Assembly: GCA_964540415.1 (NCBI GenBank)
Contig: CAZIMM010000005.1
Span: 1 to 56,874 of the forward strand
Length of the DNA stretch: 56,874 bases
From: CAZIMM01 sp964540415
GTDB lineage: Bacteria > Bacillota > Clostridia > Oscillospirales > Acutalibacteraceae
Direction: 5' to 3'
Below, piece by piece: positions 39,578 to 48,432 of this stretch (positions are counted from its first letter, which is position 1; the number at the start of each line of letters is the position of its first letter). A program made the translations under genes and the position numbers. The notes under the pieces are model-generated. The model was given only the letters and a program-made list of their open reading frames with translations, did not search any database and had not been told where the DNA came from.

Positions 39578-40744
39578 TTATTTGCTCTTTTCGCGCTCGC
39601 GGCGAATCAGCTCCCACGTTGCGTCAATCAGGTGTGAAAACTGCGGCAGAGCAAGCTGCTCACAGATGAACTTCTGCCTCGGTGAGTTGATATCCTCGCC
39701 GGAAATTTCAAAAATACCGTTGTCACGGCACAGCTTCTGCAAACGCTCAAGCTGTGCTTTTGTGTTTCTTGACGGCATATAGGTGATTGCGCCGATGTCC
39801 ATTGATTTGAGCACGTCCACAAGCTCGTCAAGGTAGGAATCTTCAAATTTCTGCGCACGTTTGTCGCCGGTGACAGAGTCTCCGACGTCGCCGAGATAGG
39901 CATAGCAGAATATGCTGTCCGTCTTTTTTGCAAGCTCGGCAAGCTGTGAAATATGCAGGCATTCCTCATGTGCCTCAACATAAATTCTTTCAACAAGCGC
40001 AGCCTTCAGCAGGCCGAGAAGGTCATATTCAAAGAAAGGATTGGCTGTATCCGTCAGCTGTGCCTTCTGCTTTGCGGACAGCGTGATGTGCAGTGCATTT
40101 TCGAGAACATCCGCAACTCTTTCTTTTCCGACAGCGTCAATCAGCCTGAGCGCAAGGGCAAAGAGAAGGTGTCTTTCCGTCACACTGCCGCCGTTTGAAA
40201 ACTGTGAAAGCGGAAGAACGTCACGTTCAAAATCGAGAGTGATACCGATTCCGGCAACCTCGCGGTTGATGTTTTCAACCATTTTTCTGTTGCGCTCGTT
40301 GCGGCGCTCACGCAGAGGTGCGAAAACACCGTTGAGATAATCAATATGCATATGCGGCACGCCGTGGAGCGCCATATATGCCACAGAGCACTGGTCGGGG
40401 TTGTTGATTTTGCGTCCTTCAAGCGGTGTTCCGTCGACGCTCACGCGGCATTCCAGCCCTATTGTCGTTGCAACTCCCGCCATCTCACCCGCCGCTGTGA
40501 ATTCACGGGCGCCGGCAATGCTGTCATGATCCATGATGCCCGCCGTACCGAGACCTGCCGCTCGGGCAAACCAGACCGCCGCCGTCGGGGAATATGGTGA
40601 GAAGGAATAAATCGTATGTATATGATTGTTTGCATACTGCGACAATACATCCGGCCTGCACTTTTCGTTTTTCAGCTCTTTTTCAAGTGCTGCAAGCCGT
40701 TCGTCGGGATTGCCCGCATTCAGCCTTTCAAGTGTACTGTTCAT
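39578..40744 (-). CDS. PHP-domain metal-dependent hydrolase
   Basis: The 388-residue protein has the polymerase-and-histidinol-phosphatase (PHP) metal motifs: NNHIHTIYSFSPYSP at the start, GLGTAGIMDHDSIAGA, GLECRVSVDG, then helical insertions and late motifs CYAYLGDVGDS, MPSRNT and GEDINSP. PHP enzymes hydrolyse phosphoesters with two or three metals. The protein is longer than YciV-type nucleases and lacks a polymerase domain. GGAGG is six bases before the ATG. It lies 13 bases after an SDR gene, so the two probably act on the same metabolite, perhaps a phosphorylated polyol or sugar. Confidence 0.75.
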   Translation of the reverse strand: MNSTLERLNAGNPDERLAALEKELKNEKCRPDVLSQYANNHIHTIYSFSPYSPTAAVWFARAAGLGTAGIMDHDSIAGAREFTAAGEMAGVATTIGLECRVSVDGTPLEGRKINNPDQCSVAYMALHGVPHMHIDYLNGVFAPLRERRNERNRKMVENINREVAGIGITLDFERDVLPLSQFSNGGSVTERHLLFALALRLIDAVGKERVADVLENALHITLSAKQKAQLTDTANPFFEYDLLGLLKAALVERIYVEAHEECLHISQLAELAKKTDSIFCYAYLGDVGDSVTGDKRAQKFEDSYLDELVDVLKSMDIGAITYMPSRNTKAQLERLQKLCRDNGIFEISGEDINSPRQKFICEQLALPQFSHLIDATWELIRREREKSK

Positions 40745-40757
40745 GTTATCCTCCGTA

Positions 40758-41630
40758 TCAGCTCAGCATAACCTGCCCGCCCGTGACGGGAATTGCCTGC
40801 CCGGTTTCAAAGCACTGCTCAACACAATAGAAAATTGCCTTTGCAACATCCTTCGGGAAACAGCCGCGCTTTATCGGGGAAAGCGACAGATAGTAAGCCT
40901 TCACATCGTCAACCGTTTTTGCGCCGGGAACCTTTCCCGCCTTGAGGTACTGCACGAACAGGCCTCTCTCGGGGTCTGACCACAGCGGGCCGTCATAATA
41001 ATTCCCGGGACAAACGGCGTTGACCTTGATGTTATAGGGTGCAAGCTCCAGAGCAAAACTCTGGGTCAGACCGATTCCTCCGAACTTCCCGCCGGCATAG
41101 GCGAAATTCTTTCTCGAACCGACAAGCCCGGACTTTGAGTTAACCTGAATAATGTCGGAAAAAACCGAGTTGTCCGCCCCAAACTGAGCTTTCATGATTA
41201 TTGAGGCATACTTTGCGCAAAGGAAATATGCCGTATAATTGATTTTTGTAACAAATTCAAAGCTTTTTGCATCCAGCTCATTCAGTCCGCCTGCCTTCAG
41301 AACGCCGGCGTTGGAAACAAGGATGTCAAGTCCGCCGAAGTGCTCAACGGTTTTTACAATCATGTTTTCAACCGACTGTTCATCGGACACGTCTACCCTG
41401 ACGCTGATTGCTCTTTCGCCCAGCCGCCCGGCAACGCTTTCGGCAAGCTCCGAGTTGAGGTCGGCAATGACAACTCTGGCACCCTCGGAGTACATTTCCT
41501 CGGCTATTCCGAGCCCGAAGCCCTGCGCGCTTCCCGTGACAACAGCAATTTTTCCGGCAAGCCTGCCCTGCGTCGCCGGCCTGTTTCCGACATTTTTGGC
41601 GGCATATTCAGCCGCTTCGGTAATCGTCAT
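40758..41630 (-). CDS. Short-chain dehydrogenase, sugar-alcohol-phosphate type
   Basis: The 290-residue classical SDR has a 25-residue N-terminal extension, then the NAD(P) loop VVTGSAQGFGLGIAEEM, DVSDEQSV, NAG and the catalytic NSKSG..YAGGK (Ser-Tyr-Lys). The preface RPATQGRLAGKIAVVTG and overall look resemble sorbitol-6-phosphate 2-dehydrogenases and the SDR half of rhamnulose aldolase/dehydrogenase fusions. The start at 41630 follows GGAGA; a longer frame into the S1 gene is rejected. With the PHP protein it forms a two-gene unit converging on the CDP-polyol-type cytidylyltransferase. Polyol-phosphate metabolism is inferred. Confidence 0.8.
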   Translation of the reverse strand: MTITEAAEYAAKNVGNRPATQGRLAGKIAVVTGSAQGFGLGIAEEMYSEGARVVIADLNSELAESVAGRLGERAISVRVDVSDEQSVENMIVKTVEHFGGLDILVSNAGVLKAGGLNELDAKSFEFVTKINYTAYFLCAKYASIIMKAQFGADNSVFSDIIQVNSKSGLVGSRKNFAYAGGKFGGIGLTQSFALELAPYNIKVNAVCPGNYYDGPLWSDPERGLFVQYLKAGKVPGAKTVDDVKAYYLSLSPIKRGCFPKDVAKAIFYCVEQCFETGQAIPVTGGQVMLS

Positions 41631-41651
41631 TTTCGTCTCTCCGTTATATAT

Positions 41652-41692
41652 AATGTGCAACGAGCTGCCCCCATGTCCGGAGACAGCCCGTG
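41652..41692 (-). terminator. Possible terminator after ispH-rpsA
   Basis: In the 82 bases between the S1 stop and the SDR start, an imperfect nine-base-pair hairpin (GCTGTCTCC pairing with GGGGGCAGC through two wobble pairs) can form on the minus strand. It has no strong T tract, so read-through into the SDR gene is plausible. Confidence 0.35.
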
Positions 41693-41712
41693 TGTTATGA
41701 AGTGTGAGTTGT

Positions 41713-43839
41713 TTACTCTGCAGTTTCTTCCTCGGCAGCGGCTTCCTGAGCCTGTGCGGGAGCTTCTTCATCGGAAGCTTCCTCATTTTTGGGCAGCAGA
41801 GCGCGGATTGAAAGGCTTACGCGCTTTTTGTCGAAGTCGATATCGGTGATCTTTGCATTGACAACCTGGTCAATTGAAAGCTCTTCCTGAGGACTTGCGA
41901 CACGGCGGTCGGCAATTTGCGAGATGTGGATGAGGCCGTCGATGCCGGGAATTATGTTGGCAAATGCACCGAAGGTCGTCATGCCGACAATCTTTGCTTC
42001 AACAACAGTTCCGACGGGATAGTCGCGCCTGAGGATCTCCCACGGATTGTCCTCAACCTTTCTGTAGCCCAAAGAAATCTTTTTGTTTTCAACGTCGAGC
42101 TTCTTGATATAAACCTCAACGGTCTGGCCGACGGTGAGAACATCCGAAGGATGCTTTACGCGCTTCCATGACAGCTCGGAAATGTGAATCATTCCGTCCA
42201 CTCCGCCGATATCGACGAATGCGCCGTAGCTTGTCATTGACTTGACGACACCGGTGTATACCTTACCCTCGGCGGCGTTGTCCCAGAATTCCTTCGCTTT
42301 GCCTCTGCGTGCCTCACGGGCAACAAGGCGGATTGAGCCGACAGCGCGCTTGCGCTGCTTGTTGACGTCGATGATCTTGAACTGCACCTTTGTTTTGAGA
42401 AGGGGCTCAAGAGGATCGTCGCGGTTGAGCGTTGCGTGAGAAGCGGGGATGAACACTCTTGTTCCGTTGTAGGAAACAAGGACGCCGCCCTTGATAATCT
42501 CACAGACAGTGCCCTCAAGGACTGCCTCGGTTTCGGCTGCTTCGCAAACGTCAAGCCAAGCCTTCGTTGCATCGAAGCGGCGCTTTGAGAGCATCATTGT
42601 GCCTTCCGCATCGTTCGTTTTCATGATGATGAGGTCGAGCACATCGCCGATTTTCAGTTCTTTTGAAGGGTCGGCGGTCGGATCTGAACTATATTCGTCA
42701 ACTGGAACGTAACCTGCCTGCTTACGACCGATGTCAACCTGAATTTCGCTCGGTGAGATTCCTACAACCGTGCCTTTGACTTTCTGGTCGCTGCTCATGC
42801 TCTTGAGAGACTCCTCGAGAGCTTCAAATGATTTTTTGGTTTCCTCAACCTCAACAGCACCGGCCGCCTGCTCGGCTGCCTCCTGACCTGCTGTTTGTTC
42901 GGCAGGAGCGTTCTCCTGCTCTGTCTGCGCTGAAAGCTGCTCAACCTCTGCGGAGACTTCGTTTTCGTTCAAAATTTCGGACATTGTATGCAGTACCTCC
43001 TTTATTATACCGGCCGGAGTGGATGCCCCGGCAGTAACACCGATTGAACCGATACCTTCAAAATCGATATTGCGCAGTTCCTGTGCACTCTCGACAAAAA
43101 AGGTTTTGCAGTTCTGCTCGCACACTGCTTTGAGCTTAGCGGTGTTTGAGCTTTGCCTGCCACCGACAATCAGCATTGCGTCATTTTCAAGGGAGAGCTT
43201 GTACGCCTCACTCTGCCTGTCATAAGTCGCATTACATATTGTATCAAAAATATTAGACTTTGTATAGTCTATTTTTATTTTTTTTATGCACGAATTCCAT
43301 TCTTTTGTGCTGAAAGTGGTCTGTGCAACCGCAAATATATCTTTTTCGGAAAATTCCGGATGCTTTTCCTGCAAAGCGCACAATTCCGAAAGGCTGTTGA
43401 AAACATAAGACTCAACGGCACAGTGCCCCTTTATGCCCTGAACCTCCGGGTGGTTTGCGTCCCCGGCGATGAGCACAACAGAGTCCTTCCCGGGCAGTTC
43501 CGCAACAATTCTGTGGATTTTCTTCACAAACGGACAGGTTGCGTTGCAGCAGCCCCCCGGACGTTCTTCAAGCTTCGCCTCCACGGAAAGCGGAACGCCG
43601 TGCGCCCTGATGACAACCGTTTCACCGTCAAGCGCCTGAGAAGGTTCGTCGATTATCCTCACTCCGCGCGACAGCAGGTCGTCAATAACCTGAGGGTTAT
43701 GAATGAGGGGACCGAGAGTGCACACCTTTTTACCCTCGCCGAGCAGGGAATACACAAGGCTCACGGCTCTGTCCACGCCGAAGCAAAAGCCCGCCGTTTT
43801 TGCAGCCGTTATGCTCACTCGGGATTTGCCCTCGCTCAT
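41713..43839 (-). CDS. ispH-rpsA: Fused HMBPP reductase (IspH) and ribosomal protein S1
   Basis: The 708-residue protein joins two enzymes, as known in many Clostridia. Residues 1-285 are IspH, the last MEP-pathway enzyme, with Fe-S ligand cysteines C19 (AGFCFGVDRA), C102 (CNATCPFVKK) and C202 (TICNATYDRQ) and the TTFSTKEW motif. A Glu/Ala/Gln linker spans about 290-355. Four S1 domains follow (about 365-690), including GVVKSMTSYGAFVDIGGVDGMIH and IVGMTTFGAFANIIPGIDGLIH. The tail is acidic. The ATG at 43839 has GGAGG ten bases upstream and overlaps the plsC stop. The S1 part probably binds mRNA; why it is fused is unknown. Confidence 0.96.
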   Translation of the reverse strand: MSEGKSRVSITAAKTAGFCFGVDRAVSLVYSLLGEGKKVCTLGPLIHNPQVIDDLLSRGVRIIDEPSQALDGETVVIRAHGVPLSVEAKLEERPGGCCNATCPFVKKIHRIVAELPGKDSVVLIAGDANHPEVQGIKGHCAVESYVFNSLSELCALQEKHPEFSEKDIFAVAQTTFSTKEWNSCIKKIKIDYTKSNIFDTICNATYDRQSEAYKLSLENDAMLIVGGRQSSNTAKLKAVCEQNCKTFFVESAQELRNIDFEGIGSIGVTAGASTPAGIIKEVLHTMSEILNENEVSAEVEQLSAQTEQENAPAEQTAGQEAAEQAAGAVEVEETKKSFEALEESLKSMSSDQKVKGTVVGISPSEIQVDIGRKQAGYVPVDEYSSDPTADPSKELKIGDVLDLIIMKTNDAEGTMMLSKRRFDATKAWLDVCEAAETEAVLEGTVCEIIKGGVLVSYNGTRVFIPASHATLNRDDPLEPLLKTKVQFKIIDVNKQRKRAVGSIRLVAREARRGKAKEFWDNAAEGKVYTGVVKSMTSYGAFVDIGGVDGMIHISELSWKRVKHPSDVLTVGQTVEVYIKKLDVENKKISLGYRKVEDNPWEILRRDYPVGTVVEAKIVGMTTFGAFANIIPGIDGLIHISQIADRRVASPQEELSIDQVVNAKITDIDFDKKRVSLSIRALLPKNEEASDEEAPAQAQEAAAEEETAE

Positions 43840-44474
43840 TCGCTCATAGCCTCCGACCACATCTCTTTGATTTTGTCCATGATCAGATTTGAGGCATCCC
43901 TCAAATCCTGCTTTGTGGAGTTTTCANNNNNNNNNNNNNNNNNNNGAATTATTTTTCCGTATGTACACACTATGCGCCGCCGGTGCTCTTTTGGATTTTT
44001 GCAGCTGATGGACACCGGCAAAATGTCCGCCTTTGTTTCCCTTGCAATCAACGCTATGCCTGCCTTGGGCGCCTGAGGTGTACCGTCCTTTGAGCGCGTG
44101 CCCTCAGGGAAAATGCCCATAACCAAACCGTTTTCAATCAGCTTTTCGGCATATTCGATTGCTGACCTGTCTGTTCTGCTGCGTGTTACGGGGAAGGTGT
44201 TCAATCCCGTCAGCAGAGCGGCAAACAGGGGGTTTTTGTTAAACGCCTCCGCCTTGCCCATGAAGTGAACCTCGCGGGGACAGGACATCAGAATGATTGC
44301 CGGATCTACATAATGAATATGATTGGAGGCAACGATGAAGCCGCCCTCCTTCGGCACATTTTCAAGTCCCCTGTATTCAATTCTGAAGCGGATGCGCTGG
44401 CCGTAGAATCTGCCGAGTGGACGGATAATCTTTACGAATTTTCTGTCCTTCACGACATTATAGTTGAATCCCAT
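43836..44474 (-). CDS. plsC: 1-acylglycerol-3-phosphate acyltransferase (contains a sequence gap)
   Basis: The protein of about 212 residues, as written, has the acyltransferase motifs NHIHYVDP (H-x4-D) and FPEGTRSKDG, plus NTFPVTRSRTDRSAI. It acylates lysophosphatidate in phospholipid synthesis at the membrane. Nineteen Ns (43927-43945) interrupt the C-terminal part after CTYGKII. GGAGG is six bases before the ATG at 44474; the longer frame runs into cmk and is rejected. It overlaps ispH-rpsA by four bases. A nine-base-pair hairpin at 43886-43907 is within its last codons. Confidence 0.92.
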   Translation of the reverse strand: MGFNYNVVKDRKFVKIIRPLGRFYGQRIRFRIEYRGLENVPKEGGFIVASNHIHYVDPAIILMSCPREVHFMGKAEAFNKNPLFAALLTGLNTFPVTRSRTDRSAIEYAEKLIENGLVMGIFPEGTRSKDGTPQAPKAGIALIARETKADILPVSISCKNPKEHRRRIVCTYGKIIXXXXXXXENSTKQDLRDASNLIMDKIKEMWSEAMSE

Positions 44475-44496
44475 ATCTTTCCTCCGAAGTGTAAAA

Positions 44497-45168
44497 TTAC
44501 TGTTTAAGTTTATCTTTAATAATTTTTTCCAGATGATCGAGAGACTGCTCAAGTTCATACTCAGCAGTGTCAAAAACGATGCTGTCCTCAGCGGGCTTCA
44601 GCGGCGCTATAGGACGGGTTGAATCGTTATGGTCGCGCTCAATGATTTCGGCGAGCACGGTGCTGTATTCCGCAGGTATCCCTTTCTGCACAAGCTCCTT
44701 GTGTCTGCGTTCGGCGCGCACTTCCGGAGAAGCGGTGAGGAAAAACTTCACCTGAGCATCCGGCAGAACAACTGTTCCGATATCCCTGCCGTCCATCAGG
44801 CAGTCGTTTTCCCTTGCGATTTTTCTCTGAAGCTCAAAAAGATAATCCCGAACGCTCTTGATTGCGGACACGTTGGACGCAGCCATAGAAGCCTCCGGTG
44901 TGCGTATCGCCTCGGACACGTCTTCCTCTCGGAGGAACACTTTCTGCTCACCGTTTTCAAAGCGGATACTGACCTGCAGCGAGGCAAGAGTATCCGTGAC
45001 GGCAGCAGCGTCCTTTGTGTCAAGGCCGAGGCGAAGCGCGTTGAGTCCGATAGCTCTGTAGAGCGCACCTGTGTCAACGTAAATATATCCGAGTCTCGCA
45101 GCGAGCATGCGTGAAATTGTGCTTTTTCCTGCTCCGGCAGGTCCGTCAACGGCAATGTTAATACTCAT
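44497..45168 (-). CDS. cmk: Cytidylate kinase
   Basis: The 223-residue CMP kinase has the P-loop GPAGAGKS (9-16), YVDTGALYRAIG, the DGRDIGTVVLPDAQVKFFLTAS segment and RRHKEL. It phosphorylates CMP/dCMP. Order cmk-plsC-ispH/rpsA is conserved in Clostridia. AGGA lies ten bases before the ATG; 22 bases separate it from plsC. Confidence 0.95.
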   Translation of the reverse strand: MSINIAVDGPAGAGKSTISRMLAARLGYIYVDTGALYRAIGLNALRLGLDTKDAAAVTDTLASLQVSIRFENGEQKVFLREEDVSEAIRTPEASMAASNVSAIKSVRDYLFELQRKIARENDCLMDGRDIGTVVLPDAQVKFFLTASPEVRAERRHKELVQKGIPAEYSTVLAEIIERDHNDSTRPIAPLKPAEDSIVFDTAEYELEQSLDHLEKIIKDKLKQ

Positions 45169-45206
45169 AATCGGTATTTCCTTTCAGAATTAATGTATTG
45201 TCGCGG

Positions 45207-46436
45207 TCAGACATTCTCACCGGCAACGAATCCCGTGGAAAATGCAATTTGAAGATTGAAGCCGCCCGTGTATGCGTCAACATCAATGATTTCGCCCGCA
45301 AATGACAGTCCGTGAATCAGCTTTGACCTCATCGTTTTCGGATCAATTTCCGTAACACTGATTCCTCCGCTGGTCACAATTGCTTCCTCAATCGGGCGAA
45401 AGCCCGTCACTGTCACCTTAAGGCACTTCAGCAGCGACACGATTTTTTCGCGCTGCTCCTTTGTCAGCTGATTGACCTTGACAGTAGGCTTGATTCCCGA
45501 AAGTTTCACAGTCACCGGGATGAGCTTTCTGGGCAGCAAGCCGCCGAGAGAATTTATAAGGTCACGATTAAGATTCTCCGAAAAGTCCCGAAGTATTCGT
45601 TTGTCAAGCTGTTCGGCGGTAAGCGCCGGCTTGAGGTCGATATATATTTCGTATCGGTATTTTTCCATTTCGCGTATGTGCGAGCTTGCGCTGAGAATCA
45701 TCGGGCCGGACACGCCGTAATGCGTGAACAGCATCTCTCCGAAATCGGAATAAACCTCTTTGTTTTTTTTCGTATCTTTGACGCTTATTGCAACATTTCG
45801 CAAAGACAGTCCCTGCAAATCCGTGCAAAAGCCCTCGTGAGCTTCGAGGGGAACCAGAGACGGCTTCAGCTCCGCAACTGTGTGCCCCAAAGCCTTTGCC
45901 ATTGCATATCCGTCGCCCGTTGAGCCGGTTTGCGGATATGATGCTCCGCCGGTTGCAAGAATCACCGCGTCAGCTGGCAGAAAGACGCCGTCCTTTAGTC
46001 CGACACCGGTGACGGCACCGTTCTGCGTCTCGATTGAAGCAGCGTCGGCGCAAATCATTCGCGCTCCGCTTGCACGAACGGCGGCATAAAGAGCGTCAAC
46101 AATATCCGACGATTTGTCGGAATCCGGAAACACACGGTTTCCCCTTTCGGTTTTCAGCGGCACGCCGCGGCTTTCAAAAAAACTGATTGTGTCCTGTGAC
46201 GAAAACGCCGAAAAAGCGCCGTAAAGGAAGCGTCCGTTAACCGGCACCGCGGCAACAAGCTCACCCGGCGAGGCGGCGGCGTTTGTAACGTTGCATCGCC
46301 CCTTGCCGGTTATCATCAGCTTTCTGCCGGGCTTTGCGTTTTTTTCAACGAGCGTTACGTCGCAGCCGTTTCCGGCGGCGCGTACGGCAGCCATCATTCC
46401 TGCCGCTCCCGCACCGATAACCAAGACTTTTCTCAC
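45207..46436 (-). CDS. NAD(P)/FAD-dependent oxidoreductase, HI0933/BaiN-like
   Basis: The 409-residue flavoprotein has the dinucleotide-binding GAGAAGMMAAVRAA, EKNAKPGRKLMITGKGRCNVTN (diagnostic of the HI0933 family), ILATGGASYPQTGSTGDGY and GEIIDVDAYTGGFNLQIAFSTG. BaiN-type members reduce bile-acid intermediates in some gut Clostridia, but most family members are uncharacterised, so that role should not be assumed. It starts at GTG, overlapping the stop codon of the upstream regulator (GTGA), and lies 38 bases ahead of cmk. Confidence 0.88.
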   Translation of the reverse strand: MRKVLVIGAGAAGMMAAVRAAGNGCDVTLVEKNAKPGRKLMITGKGRCNVTNAAASPGELVAAVPVNGRFLYGAFSAFSSQDTISFFESRGVPLKTERGNRVFPDSDKSSDIVDALYAAVRASGARMICADAASIETQNGAVTGVGLKDGVFLPADAVILATGGASYPQTGSTGDGYAMAKALGHTVAELKPSLVPLEAHEGFCTDLQGLSLRNVAISVKDTKKNKEVYSDFGEMLFTHYGVSGPMILSASSHIREMEKYRYEIYIDLKPALTAEQLDKRILRDFSENLNRDLINSLGGLLPRKLIPVTVKLSGIKPTVKVNQLTKEQREKIVSLLKCLKVTVTGFRPIEEAIVTSGGISVTEIDPKTMRSKLIHGLSFAGEIIDVDAYTGGFNLQIAFSTGFVAGENV

Positions 46437-47271
46437 TTGTCGCTGCCTTCCTGTTTTTCGTAAACGTTGTATTCATCCCAGATTTTTTCCAGCTTGCAAA
46501 GATTGTCGTAAACCTCATTGCGCCTGTTGAAGGTTGAGCAACAAGAGAATCGACAAAGGACGCCATCGTGCTCCTTGCGACAAGCAGATATTTTGCAAAC
46601 GCCGCAATCGGCGAAAGCTCGCTGTCAGTGATTGAAATAATGGGAGTGCCCCTGTCCGAAATAAAACGCAGGGCGTTGATTGTTTGATTTGAATATCTCG
46701 GAAAACTGATTGCAATGCAGATATCCCTCTCGTCAATTCGGAAAACCTGCTCAAAAATTTCACTTGCCCGCGCACTGTCAACAATAATTACGTTATCATA
46801 AACCGGGCGAAAGTAAAACGCGAGAAAATTTGCAAGAGTTGCCGCGCTGCGCACACCGAGAATATAAATATTGCGCGCGCTGTTTATCGCCGTGACAGCG
46901 GCGCGGAAGTTTTCCTGCGACGTCTGCTCAAGGGTTGCTTTTATCATCGCAACATCGCTCATGAGCACCTTTTCGAGGATTTCATCCTCGTTCATGTGAA
47001 TGCTCGTGACTTCCATACGCTGAATGCTCGTGAGCTTATTGCGAATCAGCTCCTGCAGGTCCTTCTGCATCTCGGGATAACCCTCAAAGCCCATTTCCGT
47101 TGCAAAGCGCACAACTGTCGATTCACTGACTCCGACGGTTTTCCCGAGCTTGCCGGCCGTCATAAAAGCCGCTTTATCATAATTCTCGATTATATAATCG
47201 GCAATGCGTTTGTGTCCTTTTGAAAGGCGTGAATACATCGCGTCAATTTTTGTGAGCAAAGATTTTGTCAT
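46433..47271 (-). pseudogene. MurR/RpiR-family regulator, frameshifted near the C-terminus
   Basis: An N-terminal HTH (KTVGVSESTVVRFATEMGFEGY) and a SIS domain (ILGVRSAATLANFLAFYF, AISFPRYSNQT, SITDSELSPIA) identify an RpiR regulator of sugar-phosphate genes. After SFVDSLVA the frame runs into unrelated sequence. A second frame then gives NRRNEVYDNLCKLEKIWDEY and stops at 46433, overlapping the next gene as a normal end would. Family comparison suggests about 13 residues (the PLSLINALLVAV-like helix) are missing at the break near 46533. It is either a real small deletion or an assembly collapse. The ATG at 47271 has AAAGGA upstream. Confidence 0.75.
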
Positions 47272-47352
47272 TTGCAAATGTCCTTTCGGCTGTCCGCTTT
47301 TTTACTGCGGCGACTTCGCACCTTGGCACAGGCTATCATACTCCAATTTTTT

Positions 47353-47381
47353 ATTTTACCTTTGTTTTAATGTGTTGTCAA
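47353..47381 (-). promoter_or_regulatory. Promoter of the RpiR regulator gene
   Basis: On the minus strand TTGACA (47376-47381), 17 bases, TAAAAT (47353-47358), about 82 bases ahead of the start codon. Confidence 0.6.
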
Positions 47382-47411
47382 GTTTTATTTTTAATATATC
47401 TGAATCAGCAC

Positions 47412-47440
47412 TTGCATTTTTCGTGCAATTGTCGGATAAT
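47412..47440 (+). promoter_or_regulatory. Promoter of the amidohydrolase gene
   Basis: TTGCAT (47412-47417), 17 bases, GATAAT (47435-47440). The start point would be only about 17 bases ahead of the ATG, just enough for the AAGGAGG box. It diverges from the RpiR promoter, so the regulator could control both (inference). Confidence 0.55.
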
Positions 47441-47463
47441 ACGATTGTTAAGGAGGTAACTAT

Positions 47464-48285
47464 ATGCAGTACAGGGTTTTTGCCAACCACGCGCACATTT
47501 TCCCCGGCGAGCTGCGCCCGTCCGGCACGGTTGAGGCGCTCAAAAAGCTCATGGACGAGTGCTCAATCGAAAAGGCAGTATGCTTCGCTCCTTTTCAGGA
47601 CAGATTCAGTGAAAGTTCCATTGGCGGAAGCAGCGTTGTCTGGCTTGCGGAACAGATAAAAGACAATCCGAGCTTTGTCGGCTTCGGCACAATTGAATTT
47701 GAATCCGGTGACCTCGCCGGGCAGGTTGAGCGCATTGCTCAGCTCGGCTTCAAGGGCATCAAAATCCACCCGGCGTATCAGGAAATCAACATAATGGGAG
47801 AGAACGCCTGTGCCGTGTATGAAAAAGCGCAGGAGCTCGGACTTTTTTTGTCCTTCCACACCGGAATTCACTGGCACAGAATCAGGGATTACAACATGCT
47901 TCTTTTTGATGAGGTCGCTTTCAACTTTCCCGAGCTCAAATTCAGCATGGAGCATCTCGGAGGCTATCACTTCTTCCGCGAAGGCCTTGCCGTTATGTGC
48001 AACAATTCCCGAAAACCCACTCAAACGGTTTTTGCCGGCTGGACCAGCATCGACGCGGGGGACAACGGTCTGCCCGGAGCGTGGACAATCAGTGACCTTG
48101 AATTGAGGACAATAATCCATCAGACAGGCGAGCACCGCAGCATCTTCGGGCTTGATTTCCCGTACAACGATGCCGAGAACACAAAGCGTTCGATTGAGCG
48201 CATTATGAACCTCGAAATACCGGACAGTGCCAAGGAGGGCATCCTCGGCAGAAACCTCGCCGAAGTTCTCGGAGTGGAGTTCTGA
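47464..48285 (+). CDS. Amidohydrolase 2 family TIM-barrel hydrolase
   Basis: The 273-residue protein is a metal-dependent hydrolase/decarboxylase-type barrel. Motifs are ANHAHIFP (in place of HxH near the N-terminus), FKGIKIHPAYQEIN, LFLSFHTGIH, MEHLGGYHFF and IFGLDFPYND, the last carrying the metal-site Asp. The family acts on C-N or C-C bonds of small molecules. A strong AAGGAGG box precedes the ATG. It is alone between a divergent regulator and the second radical SAM locus. The substrate is unknown. Confidence 0.8.
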   Translation: MQYRVFANHAHIFPGELRPSGTVEALKKLMDECSIEKAVCFAPFQDRFSESSIGGSSVVWLAEQIKDNPSFVGFGTIEFESGDLAGQVERIAQLGFKGIKIHPAYQEINIMGENACAVYEKAQELGLFLSFHTGIHWHRIRDYNMLLFDEVAFNFPELKFSMEHLGGYHFFREGLAVMCNNSRKPTQTVFAGWTSIDAGDNGLPGAWTISDLELRTIIHQTGEHRSIFGLDFPYNDAENTKRSIERIMNLEIPDSAKEGILGRNLAEVLGVEF

Positions 48286-48330
48286 TTTGCGGAATAATCC
48301 TCAACAAATCAGTGCGGTACGGTTCTTTGC

Positions 48331-48359
48331 TTGACAGCATAAATTACGAATGTTATAAT
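48331..48359 (+). promoter_or_regulatory. Perfect consensus sigma-A promoter of the second radical SAM locus
   Basis: TTGACA (48331-48336), a 17-base spacer and TATAAT (48354-48359), matching the consensus fully, as at 6899-6927. The start point near 48366 gives a leader of about 67 bases with no recognised riboswitch. Confidence 0.85.
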
Positions 48360-48432
48360 ATAATGATTGCTCAACAAGTTTTCATATAATTGAATGCTGT
48401 TACTCTTTTTTGGAAAGCAGAGGAATGAACCT

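Noticed and set aside
41713..43839. IspH-S1 fusion as a misassembly or frameshift
   Set aside because: The fusion is continuous, has an acidic linker and is well known in Clostridia.
43886..43907. Nine-base-pair hairpin beside the plsC gap as an assembly artefact
   Set aside because: It does not abut the Ns and encodes plausible C-terminal residues (LRDASNLIM), unlike the palindrome in glmS.
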